Origin: Planctomycetaceae bacterium TMED10
Lineage (GTDB): Bacteria; Planctomycetota; Planctomycetia; Pirellulales; UBA7805
Assembly (NCBI GenBank): GCA_002168195.1
Contig: NHBP01000090.1
Span: forward strand, 12,082-22,376
Length of the DNA: 10,295 nucleotides
Direction of reading: 5' to 3'
Below, one piece after another: positions 1 to 8,782 of the stretch (the first letter of the stretch is position 1; every line of letters starts with the position of its first letter). The translations under genes and the position numbers were made by a program. The notes under the pieces are model-generated. The model was not told the DNA's origin, made no database searches, and saw only the letters and a program-made list of their open reading frames with translations.

Positions 1-701
1 TTGGGCAATTCACCACCGAGTTGCTCGTGCCAGTAATCCCAAAGTTTCTGACCCTGCTCCCCTTGAAGCATCTCTTCTTGCCACTGCACAAACCCCCAAT
101 AGTCATAGGTCAACGGCGCCAGTTCCACTGTCTTGTTGGTTATTTCACCCTGATAGAGAAGTTCCAACTCATCAAACAAAAGATCAAAAGACCAGAAATC
201 ACTGGCGATATGTGCGGAGGTGAACAGGAAAACATGCCCATCACCACGCCGCTCATAAATCCTCAAGCGAAAAACGGGGCCGTTCTCTAAATCAAATGGT
301 CGGTCGGCTTCCGCTTCAATTTTCTGGTTGAGTTCTTCCCACTCCAAATCACGGGCATCTTCTCTGGCAATCGCAACCTCACAGTTGGGGTGCACCTTTT
401 GCACTGGAAGCCCGCTGACCGCCTGATAGGTGGTACGCAAAATCGGGTGCCGCGCGACGACTTTCTGAAATGCACTTTCAAATGCCGGAATCTCAACATC
501 GGAACGCACGTGTGCCGCATATTTGATGTTGTATGCAGAACTCTTACGATCGATCTGATACATAAACCAAAGCGCCCGCTGACCATAGGAGAGCGATCCG
601 GATTTGGTTTGTTGCTCTGCTTTTTCTTTGAGCAGTTTTTCAAGCAGCGCACGTTTCTGCTCTGCTGATTGTTTTTCAGTTGATTTGACTACGTCACTCA
701 T
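1..701 (-). CDS. NRPS, N-terminal part of condensation domain (partial, runs off left edge)
   Basis: This is the start of a nonribosomal peptide synthetase; 233 codons are visible before the window ends. I translated it by hand from ATG at 701–699, and the frame stays open to position 1. Residues 1–33 are charged and helical (KRALLEKLLKEKAEQ), like the short docking helices that precede condensation domains. The condensation domain starts near residue 35 with the C1-like motif LSYGQRALWFMYQ, followed by the C2-like RHPILRTTY (about residues 84–92). The active-site motif C3 is present as SAHIASDFWSFD (162–173). The second, catalytic His (H164) and the Asp (D168) are conserved, but the usual first His is Ala163 and the Gly after Asp is Phe169. 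A full domain is about 450 residues, so only the N-terminal lobe is seen. Its start overlaps the PKS stop by one base (TAATG), so the two genes are co-translated. Expected role: condense the polyketide acyl chain from the upstream ACP with the first amino acid. Adenylation specificity cannot be read here. Confidence 0.93.
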   Translation of the reverse strand, partial: MSDVVKSTEKQSAEQKRALLEKLLKEKAEQQTKSGSLSYGQRALWFMYQIDRKSSAYNIKYAAHVRSDVEIPAFESAFQKVVARHPILRTTYQAVSGLPVQKVHPNCEVAIAREDARDLEWEELNQKIEAEADRPFDLENGPVFRLRIYERRGDGHVFLFTSAHIASDFWSFDLLFDELELLYQGEITNKTVELAPLTYDYWGFVQWQEEMLQGEQGQKLWDYWHEQLGGELP

Positions 702-3700
702 TAATTTTCCTTCTCACCATCGAGCATCTGGCTCAACATCGCCTCGACCTCCGAGTCCGACATCGTGTCCAACTTTTCCAAAGCTTGTTCCGCTATCAAT
801 CCCTCTTGTGATCCTGCCCCTGAGGCATCCGAGCTGTCCGCCGTTATTGCAACTTCACCAACTGGCGAGGCTGCATCTTCCAATTGACCAAGGATTCCTT
901 GTGCAAGTTGTGAAATACTCGGATCTTGTAATAACTGGGCGACCGGTATCACGATCCCGAGGCTTGCCTGGACGTGGTTTCTTAATTCCACCGCCATCAA
1001 TGAATCGATTCCTAAGTTACCTAGGGACTGATGTACATCAAGTTCTTCCACATCGATCCGAAGAACATGTGAAAGTTGTTCGCTTATAAATTCTTCGATC
1101 AGCAGAGTTCGCTCTGCGACCGGAGTCTCCGCTACCTTTTCACGCGTGAGTGTCGGCGCTTCGTCTGCATAAGGGCTGTGTATCGACTGTTGACCCATTT
1201 CGAGTTGAACGAGATTCGCAAATAGTGCTGACTGCGCGGCACGCGGATGAAACTGCCACCACTCTGGCCAATCAGCGGGCATGACGGCGGTTTGCACCGC
1301 CTCTTCCTCAAGCAGCCAACCAAGTGCGGCAAGGCCCTGATCGGGCGAAAATGAATACATTCCTTGCGGCGCAAATCCGCGACCCATTTCTCTCTGACTT
1401 CGTGCAACCATTCCGACTTCGTCCCAAAAGCCCCAATTCACAGTTAGCGCGGGCTGATCTGCCGCTCTTCGCAGTTGTGCCATCGCATCGAGGAACGCAT
1501 TTGCCGCCGCATAGGCTCCAAGCAGTGGAGAACCAAGGAGCGAAGCACCAGAAGAAAAATTGACGAAAAAGTCGAGCGGCTGGTCTCCGCAGGCCTGATG
1601 AAGAAGCCACGTTCCCCGAACCTTGCTTCTCAAGATTGCATGCAATTTTTCGACGCTTAGATCAATCAACTGATCCGCATCCACAACGCCGGCCGCATGG
1701 ATCACACCACTAATCGGCGGCCAGCCTTCGTCCATCGCCTCGTGCAGAAGCTCCTTGAGTACGTTTTCACTTCCAACATCACCTGAGAGTGCCAAAACAC
1801 GCGCACCCCTCCGCTCCATTTCTTGTATTGCGTTGACTCTCTCGGCAAAACGCGGATCATCTTCCACTAAAGTCGGCCAGTGTGCTCTTGGCGGCAATGC
1901 ACTCCGACTCAAGAGAATCATTTGGCGGGCGCCTTGATCCACCATCCACTTGGCTAATTCAAGACCCAAATCGCCAAGTCCGCCGGTGACTAGATAACTT
2001 GCATCGGCCTTGAAACGAAGTGGTTTTGTCACTGCATTCTGAGCCGGACGAGGCACAAGACGCGCCGCGAAGCGGCGGTTCTCTCGATAGCTGATTTGTC
2101 GTTCCGAATCAGGATGTTGTAATTCTGCCCATACAACTTCAGCGGCTGCAGCGTGGGAATAATTCCGATCGATATCGATCAGGCCACCCCATAGTTGAGG
2201 TAATTCTTCTGCAATGACCCGGCCAAGCCCCCAAAGAGGAGACTGTGCAATACCCGACACCTCGCACTGGGAACCTACTGCGTTCGCTTCTCGGGTGACC
2301 ATCCAAATCGCTGGATTTGCCCAGCCCACCTGCTGGCCCTGTTGAATGAGATGCATGAGGCTCTCACAACCGAGTCGTATTGCACGATCGAGTTCGACCG
2401 TATCGAGCTGATCGGCTTCTGCAGTATCCAGACTCCATAGGTGTACGATTCCTCGGATGGGATACAATTCATTTTGCGAAAATGCTTCAAGTACCCTTGT
2501 GTAGTGCTCTGGATTTCCCGGATCAATCACGAACTCTTTGTCGCTAATTTTTTCGTATTTGCTATTCCATTGAACCAGCGCGACACGACCCCCTGCGGCT
2601 TCAATCTGAGCAGCAACGGCTGAAGCGACGCCATCACGATCGGCAAATAACAGCCATGTGCCGACCGATTCGTCCGCTGATTGTTTCTGGTCCTTGGAAA
2701 ATGAATCCTGATCAGATACTTCGCTGGTGTTTTGAGCCACGACGACAACGTGAGGTGCGGGAGCCTGTTTTTTTTCGGCCAATTCCACAGCTGACTCACG
2801 CGGTAACGCAACAGCACTTTGAAAACCGCATCGGTCGACCAACTGCAACCACTGATCCGGTGCAATCAACGGATTCGATGGTCGTAAGTCCGTATCGGTG
2901 AAACGCCACCAACCGTCGGTCAAACCAAAAATAAGATCAAGCCAACGCTGCGGACGAGCGCCCTCGAGCAATACGACCAATCCATCGGGGACCAATAGTC
3001 GGCGGATATTTTGCATTGTCTCGGCGAGGTCCTGCGTTGCATGGACCACATTAGCTGCCAAAATGAGATCAAACTGTCCCACCGCAAACCCTTGCGCTGT
3101 TGGATCCTGCTCGATGTCCAAGGCACCATAACGAACAAACGGGTAATCTTGAAATTTTTCTTGTGCTTTTCGCGTGAAAAGTTCCGACACATCCGTAAAC
3201 ACATATTCAGTGCGCTCAGCTGGCAAACGGGGAATAATCTGTGATGAGGTTCCCCCGGTTCCTGCGCCAATTTCGAGTATCTTGATTGGACGACCCTCTT
3301 CGCTTCGGGCGAGCGCAGCCACCACCGCTTCTTCCACGAGGGTGTTTAACGTACGGGCAAAGGGGGAGTCCTGGTACAATCGCTCGACAAGTTCTGAAGA
3401 ACCGTCGGGGAATAAAAGTTGTAACGGATCAATTTGACCGTTTAAGACACCAGCCAAACTGCTGCCGCAACGACCGAGCAATTCAAGTTCCGCATTGCAT
3501 TCCTTGAAACGATCCACCATCAGAGAACGTATTTGCTCGGGGTCGGCTGCGGGAGGCACGTTGGCGGCGACGATACATCGCGAACCATCGATCTGTAAAA
3601 TTTTATCTTCCGCGAGAATTGCCAGCAGTCTTTCAAACAATCGCCGGTGTGCGTCAACGATACCCGCGTTTTGCACAAGCTCATCGATTGCGTATGTCTT

Positions 3701-6700
3701 GCCCGCTTGCAGCATGCACCCCAGATTATCGAGTGCGGTTCGAGCATATGCCGCGCACAATCGGTCGAGTTCGCTATCAAACTCCTGATAACGCGGCAAA
3801 GCAAGCTGTGTAGAGAGTCGCGACTCGGCCGTCGCCGACTCATCAGCGATCACAGTGGGATCACTCAGGTCGCTATGCGGGACAGCAGGCAAACGTTGGT
3901 CAAGTCGGGAACGTGGTTGCCATTGAAGCTCGTAGAGTCCGTCGCGGAGATCTACCGTGCGTTGCGTGTCCGGAACCTCGTCGGCAGCAGCAACAAGTGG
4001 TTCAGAGTCATTCTCGTCGACGGTGGGTGTATCGACCCAAAATCGCTTGCGTTGGAAGGGGTAATGAGGAATGGCTACCTTCCGCCTCACGTAATCTCGA
4101 TCAAAACCTTCCCAATCGATTGCGACACCACGCACATAAAGATCAGCAAGACTCTGTAGCATCTGGGACCAATTCCCTCGGTTTTCCCGAAGGCTCGGAA
4201 TCCAGACATATCCGTCACCGCTCATGCACCGGCGTCCCGAAGCAGTCAAAATGGGATTCGGGCCGATCTCAAGGAAAATATTGACATGTTGTTTTTCAAG
4301 TTGACGAACCCCATCCGCAAACCGGACCGTTTCGCGGATATGTGTTCGCCAATATTCGGGAGTGGCAATTTCAGTGGAAACAACGCGACCATAGACGTTG
4401 GAAACGATGGGAATCATTGGATCCAAGAACCGAACTTCTTGACAAACGTTTTCAAAGTCGTCAAGCATCGGTTCCATCAATTCCGAATGAAATGCATGGG
4501 AGACGACCAATCTTTTTGCGCGAACCTCATCTGCCTGGAGGGCGGTAGTCACAATATCCACTGCTTGATCCGATCCCGAAATGACCGTTTGATTTGGATC
4601 ATTCACAGCTGCAATCGAAACATCTGTCCGTCCGCTACTTACAATCGCGTGAGCTACCCTGGCCTCGCTCGTCATTAATGCAACCATTTGCCCAGTGCTT
4701 GGCAACTGCTGCATCAATCGACCGCGGGCTGCGATGAGCTTCAGGCCGTCTTCTAGACTAAAGACTCCTGCTGCATACGCCGCAACATATTCACCAACGC
4801 TATGCCCGACCACAAGCTGAGGCTGGATCCCCCAACTTTTCCAAAGTTCATACAGGGCGTATTCGACCGCAAACAGAGCAGGCTGCGTGTATGCCGTCTC
4901 ATCGAGTGGCGATGCTTTTCCATCTGCTGGATAAAGAACATCGAGAAGCGGGATCTCGAGTTTATCAACCAATATTTCGTGACAACGTTCTAATGCCTTA
5001 CGGAAGGTGGGCTGCGTTTCATAGAGTTCCTGACCCATACCCACGTATTGCGATCCCTGCCCCGTAAAAAGAAAAGCGAGTTTACCCGGAACTTGATTTT
5101 CTGCTTTTCCTCGCTCAAGACCTGCCGCGCGTTCTCCCTCTGTTGCAGCAAGCAATAATTTTCGGGCATGCTCTGTGTCTTTTGCACACACCGCCAGACG
5201 ATGTGAAAAATGGGCTCGCCCTGCCGCTGCCGTATAGCAAACATCTGAAAAATGTTTTTCGTCCTCCAACTGATCGTGATACCGCTCTGCAAGTTCTGTC
5301 AAAGCCTGAGGACTTTTTGCAGATAGAACTAACACATGCTCGGGGCGATCTTCTCTCAAGGGAACGGCGTGCGACTCCGGCGCCTGTTCAAGTACGAGGT
5401 GCGCATTGGTTCCGCTGAAACCGAAGCTACTTAACCCTGCAGTTCGCGGGCCTCGACGAGCGGGCCAGTCTTGCCGCTGGGTTGGAATCACAATCGGCAA
5501 ATCGTCCCACGGAATGTAGGGATTGGGATTCTCCAGATGAAGATGCGGGGGAATCTCTCCATGCTGTAACGCAAGAATGACTTTGATCAGCCCAGCAATT
5601 CCAGCCGCCGACTCAAGATGCCCAACATTCGTTTTGACCGAACCAAGCGCTAACGGATTATCCGCCCTTCGACCCTCGCCTAAAACAGCCGCGAGGGCTT
5701 GTACTTCAATGGGATCTCCCAACGATGTTCCCGTCCCGTGCGCTTCGACATAGTCGATATCAGCGGCCTCAATACCGGCATCGGCAATGGCTTCTCGAAT
5801 CAGGGATTCTTGCGATGGGCCATGTGGTGCCGTGAGGCCATTACTATGGCCATCGTGATTAACAGCCGAACCACGAATCAGTGCATGAACGCGATCGCCA
5901 TCTTTAACCGCATCGGAGAGCCGTTTAAGCAATACCATCCCGCAACCTTCGCCGCGGGCATAACCATCGGCCGATTGATCGAACGTTTTGCAGCGGCCAT
6001 CAGGAGACAATGCCCGCACTTCAGACAGAGCAATCATGGCGGCCGGTTCCAGAATCAAGTTGACCCCTCCGGCCAACGCAGAATTACACTCACCTTTACG
6101 TAGACTTTCGATCGCCTGATGCACCGCCACTAATGACGAAGAACAGGCAGTATCGATTGCCATACACGGCCCGCGGAGGCCAAGAAAATAAGCCAACCGG
6201 CCAGCTGCGATACTGGTTGCGGTACCCGTTGCCGTATAGGTGTCAATGCTTTTAAGATCGTGCCGTCGCGATCCCAACCGCGAGTAGTCACAGTTGCTAA
6301 TTCCAACAAAAACACCCGTGCGGCCCGTTTCCAGTAGTTCAGGCGGCTGGCCTGCATCTTCAAGCGTTTCCCAAGCGATTTCCATCAACAATCGCTGCTG
6401 CGGATCGATTCCCACTGCCTCGCGCGGAGAGATGCTGAAGAACTGCGGATCAAAAAGATCAACTTTACGCAAAAAACCACCGCGACGCGTATACATTTTA
6501 CCAACCGCTTCCGGGTTGGGATCATAAAATCGATCAACATCCCAGCGGTCCGCCGGTATTTCACTGATGGCATCGAAACCACCGCGGAGTAATTGCCAAA
6601 AAGCCTCGGGAGCATCGCCTCCAGGAAACCGGCAACCCATACCCACAATGGCAATCGGCTCACCGCGCGCTCTGCGCGACAAACGTGCTTGAGGTTCCTG

Positions 6701-8782
6701 GTTGGAACCGCGAATAAGAACCTTTCCCAAGTAATCACCAAGTGTAGAAATGGTGGGATAGCTGTAAAGCAAGGTGGGTGAAACCGGTTGTCCAAGCCAG
6801 TCTTCCAATTCGCCCGAAATACTCACCAACGCAATCGAATCAAGTCCAAAGCCATCGAACGGCTCGTGAATATTGATCGCCTCGGTATCTTTACGCAATT
6901 GCTGCGCAATGCGTTCGACCAACCATGCTTGAATCGTCCTGCCTACCGTAGGAGCGGCTAACTCCGGCTTCACGTGGAGCGGAGGCTGTGGGCGACGAAT
7001 CGAAAAATCGGTTTCCAGAGACCAACGCCCAGCGGCCTCGAGTGTTCCGGCCTCGAACTGCTGACAGCATGCACTCCGCTGTATCTTTCCACTCGATGTT
7101 TTTGGAAGTTTCCCTGCCTTCAACAATAAGATTGTATGCGGAGGCACATCATAATCAGCAATCACCGCCTGTCGGATGGAATCAAATATTTCCTCGTGAT
7201 TCGTGCGACGGTGCTGCCGCTTGATTTCTTGAACAATGATCAAACGCTCGTCGTTCTCCACCTCGACCGAAAATGCTGCGCTCGCTCCCGCCTGGAGAGA
7301 GGGATGGGCTGACTCGACGGTCTTCTCTATATCCTGAGGATAGAGATTCCGGCCACGAACAATGATCAAATCTTTACATCGTCCGGTCACATACAACTGA
7401 CCATCCTGGAGAAAACCCAGATCGCCGGTGCGAAGAAAATGGCGATCATCGCCGACAAGTTGCGCATGAAATACGCGTTCGGTTTCCTCCGGTTTCTTCC
7501 AGTAACCCATACCCACGCAAGGACCGCAAACCCAGATTTCACCAACCTTACCCTCACCTAACTTCTCGCAGGTTTCCGAGTCGACGATAAAGACATCCGT
7601 ATTTTCAAACAGTCGACCACAACTCACCAGCTTCCGGGACATGGGCGCTTTTTTTAACTCACCATCTTCTTCCGCAATACTTGCTGCTGGAACAACCTCA
7701 TGCCGCTCGAGTGCTTCGGCGTCGAAAGCAGCAATGACCGGGGGTTCTGTTTTCACGCTTCCGGTCACCATCAAGGTTGTTTCTGCAAGCCCATAGCAGG
7801 GATAGTGGGTCTCGGCACAGAATCCATAGGGAGCAAATTTTTCTGTGAATTCGGCAAGCGTTTCAGCGCGAATCGGCTCAGCGCCATTGAAGGCCACGCT
7901 CCAACAACTTAAATCAAGGCCTTCACATTGCTCCTCCGTAATTTTTTCGTTACACAGCGCATAGGCAAAGTTGGGGCCACCTGCGATCGTCACGCGATAT
8001 TTCGAAATCGCGCGCAACCAACGAATCGGTTTCTGTAGAAATGCCATCGGTGACATCAGGACATTCGGGCGACCGATAAACAGGGGTTGAAGCACGCCGC
8101 CAACGAGCCCCATATCATGGTAGGTCGGCAACCAGGTAACGGCCGAAGCATCGCGGGTTGTCTCGAAACCCCGAGTGATTAACTCGCAATTTTGGATAAG
8201 ATTCCCATGCGTCAACATGACGCCTTTGGGCATACCAGTCGATCCGGAAGTGTACTGCAAGACAGCCAAATCACTTTCGTTCGGACTGTAAGCTTTCCAA
8301 TCATCTGCCTGCTCATCGGAAATCTCATCGGTTGCCATCCAGGTCAGCGTCTGGAGATGCGGTGCCTCATCAAGTAAGCCCTGTGCTCTATCGGTAACCT
8401 CACTCACCGAAAGTACAATCTTGGCCTCGGCATCGTCACTGATCGCTTGGATGCGCCCCATGTTTCGATTGCGTCGCGGCGGATAGGCTGGCACCACCAC
8501 CATCCCAGCAAAGAAGCAGCCAAAAAATGCCGTGACAAAATCAAGACCCGGTGGATAGAGCAGCAGCGCACGCTCGCCTTGCATCCCCGCATCGTGTAAA
8601 TGCGCAGCAATGGCCCGGGCCCTCGTCTCGAGTTCCCCATATGTCATTCGGATCTCGTCCTCACCATCACTGGTGAAGCCGAACCCGAATTGATCCCCCT
8701 GATGCTCCGCCCAATAGCGAAGGCGATCAACCAAATTTGTCTGAGGAGGATCGAACGGTGCGAATAATCCGTCAAGACTCAA
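701..8782 (-). CDS. Hybrid fatty acyl-AMP ligase / type I polyketide synthase (FAAL-ACP-KS-AT-cMT-KR-ACP)
   Basis: This 2693-residue cytosolic megasynthase is a loading unit fused to one extension module. The order is FAAL (about 1–590), ACP1 (612–690, Ser649), KS (708–1133, Cys880), malonyl-type AT (1232–1530, Ser1328), C-methyltransferase (1655–2010), KR (2040–2500, Tyr2424), ACP2 (2553–2632, Ser2594) and a C-terminal docking-like tail (2660–2693). Every catalytic motif I checked is intact. There is no DH, ER or thioesterase, so the chain should leave as a 2-methyl-3-hydroxy-acyl thioester on ACP2 and pass to the NRPS encoded immediately downstream. The start is a TTG at 8782–8780. It is the only usual start codon between an in-frame TAG near 8889 and the beginning of FAAL homology, and the first in-frame ATG (residue 46) would cut into the FAAL. 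A GGAG lies 12 bases upstream, which is rather far. Product identity depends on the fatty acid, which the sequence does not reveal. Confidence 0.97.
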   Translation of the reverse strand: MSLDGLFAPFDPPQTNLVDRLRYWAEHQGDQFGFGFTSDGEDEIRMTYGELETRARAIAAHLHDAGMQGERALLLYPPGLDFVTAFFGCFFAGMVVVPAYPPRRNRNMGRIQAISDDAEAKIVLSVSEVTDRAQGLLDEAPHLQTLTWMATDEISDEQADDWKAYSPNESDLAVLQYTSGSTGMPKGVMLTHGNLIQNCELITRGFETTRDASAVTWLPTYHDMGLVGGVLQPLFIGRPNVLMSPMAFLQKPIRWLRAISKYRVTIAGGPNFAYALCNEKITEEQCEGLDLSCWSVAFNGAEPIRAETLAEFTEKFAPYGFCAETHYPCYGLAETTLMVTGSVKTEPPVIAAFDAEALERHEVVPAASIAEEDGELKKAPMSRKLVSCGRLFENTDVFIVDSETCEKLGEGKVGEIWVCGPCVGMGYWKKPEETERVFHAQLVGDDRHFLRTGDLGFLQDGQLYVTGRCKDLIIVRGRNLYPQDIEKTVESAHPSLQAGASAAFSVEVENDERLIIVQEIKRQHRRTNHEEIFDSIRQAVIADYDVPPHTILLLKAGKLPKTSSGKIQRSACCQQFEAGTLEAAGRWSLETDFSIRRPQPPLHVKPELAAPTVGRTIQAWLVERIAQQLRKDTEAINIHEPFDGFGLDSIALVSISGELEDWLGQPVSPTLLYSYPTISTLGDYLGKVLIRGSNQEPQARLSRRARGEPIAIVGMGCRFPGGDAPEAFWQLLRGGFDAISEIPADRWDVDRFYDPNPEAVGKMYTRRGGFLRKVDLFDPQFFSISPREAVGIDPQQRLLMEIAWETLEDAGQPPELLETGRTGVFVGISNCDYSRLGSRRHDLKSIDTYTATGTATSIAAGRLAYFLGLRGPCMAIDTACSSSLVAVHQAIESLRKGECNSALAGGVNLILEPAAMIALSEVRALSPDGRCKTFDQSADGYARGEGCGMVLLKRLSDAVKDGDRVHALIRGSAVNHDGHSNGLTAPHGPSQESLIREAIADAGIEAADIDYVEAHGTGTSLGDPIEVQALAAVLGEGRRADNPLALGSVKTNVGHLESAAGIAGLIKVILALQHGEIPPHLHLENPNPYIPWDDLPIVIPTQRQDWPARRGPRTAGLSSFGFSGTNAHLVLEQAPESHAVPLREDRPEHVLVLSAKSPQALTELAERYHDQLEDEKHFSDVCYTAAAGRAHFSHRLAVCAKDTEHARKLLLAATEGERAAGLERGKAENQVPGKLAFLFTGQGSQYVGMGQELYETQPTFRKALERCHEILVDKLEIPLLDVLYPADGKASPLDETAYTQPALFAVEYALYELWKSWGIQPQLVVGHSVGEYVAAYAAGVFSLEDGLKLIAARGRLMQQLPSTGQMVALMTSEARVAHAIVSSGRTDVSIAAVNDPNQTVISGSDQAVDIVTTALQADEVRAKRLVVSHAFHSELMEPMLDDFENVCQEVRFLDPMIPIVSNVYGRVVSTEIATPEYWRTHIRETVRFADGVRQLEKQHVNIFLEIGPNPILTASGRRCMSGDGYVWIPSLRENRGNWSQMLQSLADLYVRGVAIDWEGFDRDYVRRKVAIPHYPFQRKRFWVDTPTVDENDSEPLVAAADEVPDTQRTVDLRDGLYELQWQPRSRLDQRLPAVPHSDLSDPTVIADESATAESRLSTQLALPRYQEFDSELDRLCAAYARTALDNLGCMLQAGKTYAIDELVQNAGIVDAHRRLFERLLAILAEDKILQIDGSRCIVAANVPPAADPEQIRSLMVDRFKECNAELELLGRCGSSLAGVLNGQIDPLQLLFPDGSSELVERLYQDSPFARTLNTLVEEAVVAALARSEEGRPIKILEIGAGTGGTSSQIIPRLPAERTEYVFTDVSELFTRKAQEKFQDYPFVRYGALDIEQDPTAQGFAVGQFDLILAANVVHATQDLAETMQNIRRLLVPDGLVVLLEGARPQRWLDLIFGLTDGWWRFTDTDLRPSNPLIAPDQWLQLVDRCGFQSAVALPRESAVELAEKKQAPAPHVVVVAQNTSEVSDQDSFSKDQKQSADESVGTWLLFADRDGVASAVAAQIEAAGGRVALVQWNSKYEKISDKEFVIDPGNPEHYTRVLEAFSQNELYPIRGIVHLWSLDTAEADQLDTVELDRAIRLGCESLMHLIQQGQQVGWANPAIWMVTREANAVGSQCEVSGIAQSPLWGLGRVIAEELPQLWGGLIDIDRNYSHAAAAEVVWAELQHPDSERQISYRENRRFAARLVPRPAQNAVTKPLRFKADASYLVTGGLGDLGLELAKWMVDQGARQMILLSRSALPPRAHWPTLVEDDPRFAERVNAIQEMERRGARVLALSGDVGSENVLKELLHEAMDEGWPPISGVIHAAGVVDADQLIDLSVEKLHAILRSKVRGTWLLHQACGDQPLDFFVNFSSGASLLGSPLLGAYAAANAFLDAMAQLRRAADQPALTVNWGFWDEVGMVARSQREMGRGFAPQGMYSFSPDQGLAALGWLLEEEAVQTAVMPADWPEWWQFHPRAAQSALFANLVQLEMGQQSIHSPYADEAPTLTREKVAETPVAERTLLIEEFISEQLSHVLRIDVEELDVHQSLGNLGIDSLMAVELRNHVQASLGIVIPVAQLLQDPSISQLAQGILGQLEDAASPVGEVAITADSSDASGAGSQEGLIAEQALEKLDTMSDSEVEAMLSQMLDGEKEN
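887..1126 (-). other. ACP2 (module carrier protein) of the PKS
   Basis: Residues about 2553–2632. The phosphopantetheine motif is LGNLGIDSLMAVEL, with Ser2594. It carries the extender and the elongated, methylated, reduced chain. A Ser/Ala/Gly-rich linker follows, then an acidic helical tail (DTMSDSEVEAMLSQML, about 2672–2687). That tail resembles C-terminal docking segments and is probably what meets the N-terminal helix of the downstream NRPS. Confidence 0.94.
1283..2665 (-). other. Ketoreductase domain (KR) of the PKS
   Basis: Residues about 2040–2500: a structural subdomain (2041–2250), then the catalytic Rossmann fold. The NADPH loop is VTGGLGDLGLELA (2265–2277). Catalytic residues by motif are K2387 (RSKVRGTW), S2411 (FSSGAS), Y2424 (GAYAAAN) and N2428, with the usual 13-residue Ser–Tyr spacing. 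It should reduce the beta-ketone to a hydroxyl. Where B-type enzymes show LDD, this one has V-D-A (in GVVDADQL), so hydroxyl stereochemistry is not assigned. Confidence 0.93.
2753..3820 (-). other. C-methyltransferase domain (cMT) of the PKS
   Basis: Residues about 1655–2010. The SAM-binding motif is LEIGAGTGGTS (1836–1846), followed by an acidic residue in VFTDVS (1861–1866). The family segments NVVHATQDL (1911–1919), VPDGLVVLLE (1931–1940) and GLTDGWWRFTD (1953–1963) are present. H1914 and E1940 are candidates for the His-Glu pair described for PKS C-methyltransferases. Expected reaction: SAM-dependent methylation of the alpha carbon of the beta-ketoacyl-ACP. It sits directly after the AT with no dehydratase between them. 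Confidence 0.9.
4193..5089 (-). other. Acyltransferase domain of the PKS, malonyl-type
   Basis: Residues about 1232–1530. The domain begins near FLFTGQGSQY (1237–1246). The nucleophile Ser1328 is in GHSVGEY. The specificity motif is HAFH (1429–1432), the form associated with malonyl-CoA; methylmalonyl-specific enzymes usually carry YASH. Malonyl choice fits the downstream C-methyltransferase, which would supply the alpha-methyl group. The usual post-AT linker follows (IPHYPFQRKRFW, 1571–1582). Confidence 0.93.
5384..6661 (-). other. Ketosynthase domain of the PKS
   Basis: Residues 708–1133, from EPIAIVGMGCRFPGG to GFSGTNAHLVLEQ. The active-site Cys880 lies in DTACSSSL; I checked the codon as TGT at 6145–6143. 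The two catalytic histidines are H1015 in EAHGTGT and H1055 in KTNVGHLESAAG. It performs the decarboxylative condensation of the FAAL-supplied acyl chain with the extender held on ACP2. The Cys-His-His triad is complete, so it is predicted active. Confidence 0.96.
6713..6949 (-). other. ACP1 (loading carrier protein) of the PKS
   Basis: Residues about 612–690. The phosphopantetheine attachment motif is GFGLDSIAL, with Ser649. The following SISGELEDWLG is the type seen in carrier proteins fused behind FAAL domains. It would receive the acyl chain from the FAAL and pass it in cis to the adjacent KS. Confidence 0.92.
7013..8782 (-). other. FAAL domain of the PKS (fatty acyl-AMP ligase)
   Basis: Residues 1–590. 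The ATP-binding loop is YTSGSTGMPKG (177–187). FAAL-type rather than acyl-CoA-ligase-type signatures follow: WLPTYHDMGLVGGVLQPLF (217–235), SPMAFLQKPIRWLRAIS (244–260), FNGAEPIRAETL (298–309) and YGLAETTLMVTG (330–341). RTGDLGFL (451–458) and KDLIIVRGRNLYPQDIE (470–486) come next. The stretch of about 45 residues between YGLAET and the CGR at 388–390 is longer than in ordinary AMP ligases. It fits the FAAL-specific insertion that stops transfer to coenzyme A. The C-terminal catalytic lysine is in PKTSSGKIQR (560–569, K566). Known role of the family: adenylate a free fatty acid and hand it to a carrier protein, here the ACP directly downstream. Confidence 0.93.

Noticed and set aside
1580..1660. 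Possible dehydratase between AT and methyltransferase
   Set aside because: Only about 75–80 residues lie there, far short of a double-hotdog dehydratase, and no HxxxGxxxxP-type motif is present.
3647..4159. 170-codon plus-strand frame opposite the PKS gene (and others such as 604–1089 and 5699–6103)
   Set aside because: These are antisense shadows of the PKS reading frame, whose minus-strand translation is continuous and matches domain motifs throughout.
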